Source of the DNA: Paraspadella gotoi
Lineage: Eukaryota; Chaetognatha
Length of the DNA: 64,000 bases
Direction of reading: 5' to 3'
NCBI GenBank assembly: GCA_051294375.1
Contig: JBJCIZ010000040.1
Location: 290,330 to 354,329 of the forward strand
Positions within the stretch are counted from its first letter, which is position 1. Every line of letters begins with the position of its first letter. The translations under genes and the position numbers were made by a program. This document shows positions 58,175 to 64,000 of this stretch, one piece after another. Under the pieces are notes generated by a model. It saw nothing but the letters and a program-made list of their open reading frames with translations. It made no database searches and was not told the origin of the DNA.

Positions 58175-59017
58175 GAAAATTGAGTGATTCTACTCCTAAA
58201 ACACATTTAGCACGGTTTATGACCAGGCCATTGGTTTCCAGTGCATCAAAGAGGCGATTAAGGTCTTCAACATGCTCTGAAGGTGTGGTTGATTGGTTGG
58301 TGCGACAAGAATATCGTCAAGATAGACAAAGATGTGAGGAATGCCTTGCAGGACTTGATCCATCATTCTTTGAAAATCTTGTCCTGCATTTTTGAGTCCA
58401 AATGGAGTGCGTGGAAATTCCCAATTGCCAAATGGAGTAATGACTGCGGTTTTGTGAATGTCTTGTGGAGCAACTGGGATTTGATGATAACCTTTACAGA
58501 GATCTACCTTGCTAAAGATTTTCTTGCTTGCAATATGAGCATTGAAATCGCTGAGGTTTCTAATGGGATAGCGATTGTCCTTAGTGGCTGCATTGAGTTT
58601 TCTGTAATCGCCACATGGGCGCATTGATCCATCTGGTTTTCTCACCATGTGCAGTGGAGAAGACCATGCGCTTTTGCTTCTCCTGACAATACCAAGCTTC
58701 TTCATTCTTTCAAATTCGGCTTTGGCTATGGCAAGCTGGTCCGGGGCGAGCCGACGGGCGCGGGAATGAACTGGTGGACCTTCTGTGGGAATGTGGTGCT
58801 CAATGCCGTGTTTTGGTTTTGAAGGGTCGAATGAGAGTGTTGTGAGATTTTGTCGGTCATCAAGGAGCTTGGTGTATTGATTGACAACATGGTTGACGCG
58901 AAAGGTGTGATCTTTGTAGGTTTTGCCTGTGACTGTGGTAAAATCCTCAAGATCAATGAGGAGACCGAGAGTGTGGTCGGCTGTAAGGTGAAAATCCATG
59001 AGGAAGTCTGCTCCCAA
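58175..59017 (-). pseudogene. Gypsy-1 reverse transcriptase
   Basis: L-G-A-D-F-L, a linker, then R-K-P-D-G-S-M-R-P-C-G-D-Y-R, F-S-K-V-D-L-C-K-G-Y-H-Q-I-P-V and F-V-Y-L-D-D-I-L-V: fingers and palm with the YLDD site. The frame slips near 58280 and again before 58174, and stops at 58217. Upstream, a TAG at about 59051 separates it from the protease. Confidence 0.8.
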
Positions 59018-59039
59018 AATAGGTGTGGTTATGTTTGCG

Positions 59040-59308
59040 ACAGTGAAGTTCTATTCAAAACTGCGGCTGCCCAGTTGAAGTGTCATATTATGTGTGCCAT
59101 AGCAGTCGATAGGTGTGCCATTGGCGGCGTGAAGTGACTTTGAGATTGGGCCATTTGCTAATTGAGCTGAGGTTGGTGCAATGAGTGAGACACTGGCGCC
59201 GCCATCTACTAGCCAGGTGATGTTGTTGTTGTCGTCGCGGACATGAAGAGGTATGATGTTGCCGGCAGCGGCGTTTATCCCTAATGGCTGCCGGCCTGGC
59301 CATTTCCC
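59040..59308 (-). pseudogene. Gypsy-1 protease
   Basis: The -1 frame entered at the slippery site carries a short linker and W-L-V-D-G-G-A-S-V-S-L-I-A-P, then A-A-N-G-T-P-I. Position and flanks are those of the retroviral-type aspartic protease, but the catalytic triad reads D-G-G rather than D-S/T-G. A TAG near 59051 ends the frame. Confidence 0.65.
59262..59308 (-). promoter_or_regulatory. -1 ribosomal frameshift cassette (gypsy-1)
   Basis: On the - strand GGGAAAT (plus-strand 59302-59308) is framed G-GGA-AAT in gag. A 7-nt spacer follows, then an 8-bp stem CCGGCAGC/GCTGCCGG (plus-strand 59287-59294 and 59262-59269) with a 17-nt loop holding the gag TAG at 59281-59283. Geometry is identical to gypsy-3, with one compensatory pair change. 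Confidence 0.75.
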
Positions 59309-60297
59309 CGGTAGCGGCAGGGAAGCTTACATTTTTTAGCTCTGGATCCGAATTCGTTGTGGTACCAACAATAGTTGGGGTTGTTTTGTTTGGAGTTGTT
59401 GTTGTTGTTGGTTGAGTTTCTCTGGAAGTTGTTGTTGCGTCTCTGTAGGTTTGGCCTGTTTGTCTTAAATCTTTGGCTGTTGTTGGTGGCAGCGCAGACA
59501 TTGGCATAGGTTGGAGTAGTGTAGAGTGGTTGATCAGCTTCTTCAGTGACATTGCAGATAAGCTCATCATCCTCAATGCTGCTGTCGCAAGTTAGTTCCA
59601 CTTCTGGTGGTTGCCAATGGTGGAGGTGGTTGACAGATGATGTGGTGGCGGAGGGAGTGTTGGCCTTGAGAGCCAACTCACCTGATGCTGTGTAAAAAGA
59701 GTCGGCATGCTTGGCGATTGCCTCTAGTTTTATGTCGTCCTTAATGACGACATTACAAACATGGTGAGGAAGGACGCTGGCGAGAATCTCGCGACAAAGG
59801 TCGTCAACGGAAAGTTTAGCAACGGTAGCTCTGAGAGCGGCGACAAACTGGGATGGCGTTCGTCCGCGAAGAGAATGAGGGCCAAGGAATTTAGCTGCTC
59901 GTTGGCGTGGCTTCTCCTCAAAGAGTTCATATAAAGTATTTTCCAAATCCATAAGACTTTGTTGAGTTTCATTTGGATAAAGATAAAAATCGTGAAGCAG
60001 TACTTGATGCTCTTTCGGTATAGCAGCTAGAATGTGGAGACGTTTTGTGGCTGGGTCAGTAACTTTTGCAAGCTGAAATGCGCCAGTTGCGGCAGCTATC
60101 CACATTCAAATGTTTTGTGAATCAAATGGGGGCAGTTTTGGGGTTTTTGGCCATTCCTCTTGAGTGGGAATGGGAGTGGTGTTTATTGGGGAGTGGGTAG
60201 TGCTTGGCGCTGTGGTAGTGTTATTGAATTGGTTCAGAAATTGTGTTGTGAATTCTTTAAACATTTCATGCATATGGGCGGTTAATTCATTTTTCAT
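59281..60297 (-). pseudogene. Gypsy-1 gag
   Basis: It starts at an ATG (60297) and reads through L-P-P-F-D-S to a TGA at 60106-60108 that breaks the frame. It then continues in frame with capsid-like sequence (A-A-I-P-K-E-H-Q, L-R-G-R-T-P-S-Q-F) to an Asn/Gln-rich linker and the C-W-Y-H ... K-K-C-K-L-P-C motif at the C-terminus. Another frame upstream (60505-60314) reads Ser/Arg-rich sequence and may be the true N-terminus, shifted by an indel near 60320. Confidence 0.7.
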
Positions 60298-60535
60298 TTG
60301 ATTTAAGGTTGCTTCAATTGGAGGTGGGTTGTTGGCGGTCCATGTTTTCTACGTCTTCAAAAACGGAAGAGTTGGTAACGGCGCTGTTCGCGATGCTTGA
60401 GATGCTCGAGCGGGTGGTGGGAGGCCCAGAACCCACGATTCGGACGCTAGAGATACTGGAGCTGACGCGAGATCTTGCGCGACCACAAGGGATCAGTTGT
60501 TCCAATGGCGACGCCGTTTTGACTTTGTTCTTTTA

Positions 60536-60548
60536 GTCGGGCTCACCA
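60536..60548 (-). promoter_or_regulatory. Gypsy-1 primer-binding site
   Basis: TGGTGAGCCCGAC on the - strand directly follows the 5' LTR. It begins TGG, complementary to a tRNA CCA end. The tRNA was not identified. The same 13 bases occur at 41365 and 47910. Confidence 0.7.
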
Positions 60549-60798
60549 TGAAGCAAAGGAAAAAACTTTTTATAGAGAAAAGTATTATTTACTTTAAAAA
60601 TGTAACACATTAACAAGAAGAAATTGAACAGAAAGAAATATGAGGGGAATCTGTACAGCAAAACTGTAAAACAATTGAAGAGAGAAATTCACTAGGTGGC
60701 GAATTAAAACTAACTAAAGGGGGCACTATGTGGGAGAGTGAACAAAGGGTTGTGGATAGAAAATAGTCACTATGACAACATGTAAACAATTCGCTACA
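60549..60798 (-). repeat. Gypsy-1 5' LTR
   Basis: 250 bases matching 55671-55919 with about seven differences. It is followed on the plus strand by the target duplication GTAC. Confidence 0.9.
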
Positions 60799-60934
60799 GT
60801 ACTATATATAAATATAATCACTGCGAAAATTAAAAAACATAAAATTAATTTTTTTTACAAATTAATGTTCACTGATGGTATGTTGTTCATAATTGACTTT
60901 TAGAATTTTCGTATGTAACTTTCATTACCCCTTA
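60799..60934. mobile_element. hAT-like foldback element, right part
   Basis: Resumes at GTACTATATATAAATATA exactly as in the uninterrupted intronic copy and ends TTACCCCTTA, followed by the ATGAGGAA duplication. Confidence 0.7.
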
Positions 60935-60942
60935 ATGAGGAA

Positions 60943-61376
60943 TGATGCCTTTTAAGCCTTAGTTCTGCCATATTCTTTTTTGAGGTAGGTGAGGAACAGG
61001 ATCCAATTTTCCTCCGTTGGTTCTCCATAGAGGAAAGAGTTTATTTGAGGATTAAAGTCCACCTTAAACTTGGATTCCAGATGAGCAAATTTATATTTTG
61101 CGTCGGTTATGTTCACTCAAGTGAAGGCCACTTCAATTCATTTTATCCAGATAGAGATGTTTTGAGGGTCGAAATCTTGAAGCTCCGGCTTCTTGAGCTG
61201 CTTTTGCTGCTGTTGCCACTGCTGCTGTATCTACTCTTGTGAAATGAATTTTGCTGTAGCAATGCGTAGACTGCTGCTGCCACAGCATTGGCGAAACGGT
61301 CTTCCGAGTCCTGATGTTGGCCATCATTTCCAGGAGCACTAGACGCCGTTGCGGGGGTGACACTTGCGTGATTCAT
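60943..61376 (-). pseudogene. Gypsy-2 gag N-terminal half, decayed
   Basis: On the - strand an Ala/Ser-rich start leads to F-D-P-Q-N-I-S-I-W-I-K, then I-E-V-A-F-T, V-N-I-T-D-A-K-Y-K-F-A-H-L and L-Y-G-E-P-T-E-E-N-W. This is a Ty3/gypsy capsid-type sequence. Two TGA and one TAA interrupt it where arginine or glutamine would suit, as expected of decay by C-to-T change. Its continuation is at 55183 and below. Confidence 0.65.
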
Positions 61377-62090
61377 CCTCGCGGGTTACTCTGCGCCAGG
61401 AAAGAAGAGTTGGTTACTTGCGGCAGATGGGGAAGTAGAAGGGGATATTCGTCCTCGACCAGCAGGAGGAGGAACGGCGAGAGATGTAGAGCGGGTGATT
61501 GGCCTGTTGGAGCTGTCCATGAGCATCAGTTAGTAAGCTGGGATCGTTATTTGATGCGGGAGGGCGCTGGAGGATGCGCCAGTCTTTAAACCGGCGGCGT
61601 TGTTGACTTGTTCCCGTTGGCGTTAGACGGGGGTTGGGAGAAAAGAATGGGGAGTGGGTGAGATTAAAGGGCGAGGGAATCGCTTAATTTCAATGTTATC
61701 TCGCCCTTACCTGAGAAATGATAAGTTTCCACGTTGGCCCCATTTTCGCCGGTATTTGATTAGGAATTTTGATAATGTTTAGCGATGTATAGGATTCGAG
61801 GACAATTAAAGTCAAAGGATCAGAGAGGTTGGAAAGAAGTTCGTAAGAAGGGTTAACCAATGTGGATAGATCTCGAGGTATTTCTGAGTAACATTTTTTC
61901 AATGTTTTTGATAAAAATAACCAGCAACGTTGAGAGGTTTAAAAGGTATAATAATCATAGCAGGAAACAGCAACTACAAAAGCAAGAAAACCAGTATATA
62001 AAGTTTTACTTGGGGAAATATAAACTGAAATACGACGTCATCAAGATATTGGCTGATGAGAAATAAAAGAGCAATGTTACATAAGAACAA
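61377..62090. other. Possible gypsy-2 leader, otherwise unassigned
   Basis: A GC-richer part up to about 61720 may be the leader or LTR of gypsy-2 by position. No LTR pair or primer site was found. The remainder is AT-rich. Confidence 0.3.
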
Positions 62091-62099
62091 AGGGTAAGG

Positions 62100-63420
62100 C
62101 TCGCGCTCGCTCCGAGAAAATAGGGACATATAGAGTTTTTTCAGTTCGGGTTAGGGTTTGGGAGTTTACAAACGGGTTTTTAGCTAGGGTTAGGGTTGAA
62201 GAGTTTACAAAATATAAAAATAAGGACGTATTGAGTTTTTTGAGTTAGGGTTTGGGAGTTTACAAATACATTTTCTAGCTTGACGTGTGAGATTTTAGAG
62301 TTTAGGGTTAGGATTGAGTAGTGTACGTTAGGGTTGGGTTGAATATTGATATTGAAGCATGGGTTAGGGTTAGAAAGTTTACAAATCGTGTTTTAGGGTT
62401 AGGGTTGTAGTATGTAGCCTTCAGTCCTGGCAGCAAAATTAATTATTATTAATTATAGTAATTTATTTACAAAGGAACCAAATTATATTTAACTATCAAA
62501 TTATGTAATACATCTTTTTATGTCTCCTAAATTAATTTAGGAGACATTTAGGAGACATTCGTTCTAGTTATGGCAACTTTGACTAAACTAAACTCAGATT
62601 AGGGTTAGTGTTAGGCTTGAGGTGGTTTAGGGTTGAGTAGGTCAAGGGTTAGGATTGAGTTGGTAGTAGTTAGGGTTAAGGTTGAGTAATTTTGGGTTAG
62701 GGTTGAGTAGTTTAGGGTTAAGGTTAGAGTTAAGTTCATTTTAGGGTTAATGTCAATTTTAGGGTTAGGGGTAGGGATGTTGTTGATGAACAGGAGGCCC
62801 ATGTTAGGGTTAGGGTAGGTACTGGTGAGGGACATTAGGGATTAGGGTTGAGGCACGGAGATGTACGGGAGGCCTGGGCTCGGTTTAGAGTTAGGGTTGG
62901 GAGAGAGGCACAGAGTTGAACAGGAGGAATGGTTTAGGGTTAAGGTTGGTAGAGGGGCCCATGGTTGACACATCGAAGGCGGTTAAGGATAGGGTTGAAG
63001 GACAAAGACTATGGGAGTTTCGGGCCTGGATTAGGGTTAGGGGAGAGGCACGGAGTTGAATGGAGAGGCCTGGTTTAGGGTAAGGGTTGGGGGAGGGACC
63101 CATGGTTGACGCATCAAAGGCGGTTAGGGTTAGGGTTGAGGCACGGAGATGTATGGGAGGCCCGGGCCAGGGTTAGAGTTAGGGGAGAGGTACAGAGTTG
63201 AACGGGAGGCCTGGTTTCGGTTTATGGTTGTGGGAGGAGCCCGTTGTTGACATGTCGAAGGCGGTTAGGGTTAGGGTTGAACAGGAGTTGAACGGGAGGC
63301 CCCGGATTATGGTTGAGGGTGACGGGTGAGGCACAGAATTGAACGGAGGCCTGGTTAGGGTTAGAGTTTTTGGAGGGGCCGTGGTTGACGTGTCGAAGGC
63401 GGTTAGGGTAGGGGGAGGAG
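62100..63420 (+). repeat. Degenerate interstitial TTAGGG repeat with ~140-bp higher-order unit
   Basis: GGTTAGGGTT and variants are interspersed with other sequence throughout. From about 62830 the spacing becomes regular. A block with CGAAGGCGGTTAGGG, GAGGCACGGAG, GTTGAACGGGAGGCC and GGCCCATGGTTGAC recurs, with AAGGCGG at 62976, 63117, 63258 and 63396 (steps of 141, 141 and 138). Confidence 0.75.
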
Positions 63421-64000
63421 CCTCTGAGCTAGGGCGTTTAAAAATAACAAAATATAACAAATTGAATAAGGTACATAGCTATTTTAGTGTAAACAAGTCT
63501 GTAGAATTTGATGGTGATGACCCTTTTTTTTATTATTTTATCTTTCTTGTCGAAAATGACGATTTTTAATGTATATAAAATTGTCATAAAAAAACAATTA
63601 TAAGTTTGTGATAAATAAAATTATTAAAATTATTATAAATTACATGAGCTTTTGAAATATAAAATAAAGACTTATAAAAATATTTATGGTAAGTTTATTT
63701 TTAAATTTTTTATTTTATAAAAAGTTAGTGAATTATATTTTTTTAATAATTATGAGAAAAATTAGGTAAAGTTGAAAAGAAATAATTTCAAAATTTTATT
63801 GATGGATTTGTATTCCTTGCAAAAAAGTTGATATGAGAAAATATAATTTTTTATCTCACAAAATTATGTTAATAAGTTAGTCAAAATTTAGAAAAACTAT
63901 AATTTTAAGCCAAAAATTATTTGAATTAAAGACAAGTCTTGATACAGCAACGATTTTTATTTTATTGTACAGAACAGTTTCGGCTTTCATTCAAGCCTTC
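63421..64000. other. AT-rich DNA with diverged foldback and ribozyme-repeat ends
   Basis: 63780-63925 resembles one half of the hAT-like foldback (AAAAAGTTGATATGAG, GTTAGTCAAAATTTAGAAA). At 63971-64000 the - strand reads GAAGGCTTGAATGAAAGCCG then AAAC, the stem II part of the hammerhead-like motif, cut by the window edge. Confidence 0.4.

Larger units (their letters stand above)
55671..60798 (-). mobile_element. Gypsy-1: Ty3/gypsy LTR retrotransposon with both LTRs
   Basis: A 5.1-kb element with 249- and 250-base LTRs (TG...CA on either strand), a 4-bp target duplication GTAC (55667-55670 and 60799-60802), a primer-binding site and a polypurine tract. The - strand order is gag, protease, RT, RNase H, integrase. 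The LTRs differ at about seven positions by eye, so insertion was fairly recent, yet gag, protease and RT all carry disabling changes. No env frame seen. Confidence 0.9.

Noticed and set aside
62100-63420. A true chromosome end
   Set aside because: The hexamers are degenerate and interspersed, and non-telomeric sequence continues to the window end.
63971-64000. A fourth hammerhead-like motif
   Set aside because: Cut by the window end, and the visible stem III region (AAACTGTTC) does not form the 2-bp stem seen in the other copies.

Overview
This looks like a window of invertebrate metazoan nuclear DNA. It is AT-rich and intron-bearing, with long TTAATTAA, TC/GA and GTCC simple repeats, TTAGGG-type repeats, and BEL/Pao, Ty3/gypsy and Tc1-like elements. 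One dominant short repeat has a GTCY microsatellite and tandem core blocks, as in bivalve 'pearl' and dipteran 'mini-me'/HINE (Helentron-type) elements. A mollusc or other lophotrochozoan is plausible, but the sequence does not settle it. There is no bacterial-style operon, CRISPR array, rRNA or intact tRNA.

Only one host gene is supported. It is the 3' end of a cysteine-rich, probably secreted or cell-surface protein, in three exons on the + strand (13220-13535, 14145-14710, 17807-17897), with clean GT/AG splice sites and an AATAAA at 17995. Its 5' exons were not recognised in the window.

The rest is repeat. 1-13200: HINE-like copies, two 18-bp minisatellites, a Tc1 fragment, an LTR-like unit, a diverged ribozyme-bearing repeat and two tRNA-derived SINE copies. 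18106-25444: a decayed BEL/Pao element fused to a reversed Ty3/gypsy piece and a Tc1 fragment. 26690-34140: the same ~7.4 kb again, full of one-base indels. 34166-37738: a large inverted repeat whose arms carry hammerhead-ribozyme-like motifs. 39400-45475 and 45918-51993: a second ~6.1 kb near-identical pair, again differing mostly by indels and separated by an N gap. 51990-52917: a G-rich 38-bp minisatellite. 54142-61376: a three-deep nest on the - strand, in which a gypsy element is split by a foldback element with an 8-bp target duplication, itself split by a younger gypsy element with both LTRs. 62100-63420: degenerate TTAGGG DNA with a ~140-bp higher-order unit.

The strongest biology is in the three Ty3/gypsy copies. 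Each has a gag-pol -1 frameshift cassette: a GGGAAAN slippery heptamer in the correct frame, then a stem-loop 5-7 nt downstream. Two copies show a compensatory base-pair change in an 8-bp stem of identical geometry. The main caution is assembly quality: 25-base N gaps and indel-rich second copies suggest unpolished long-read gap filling.
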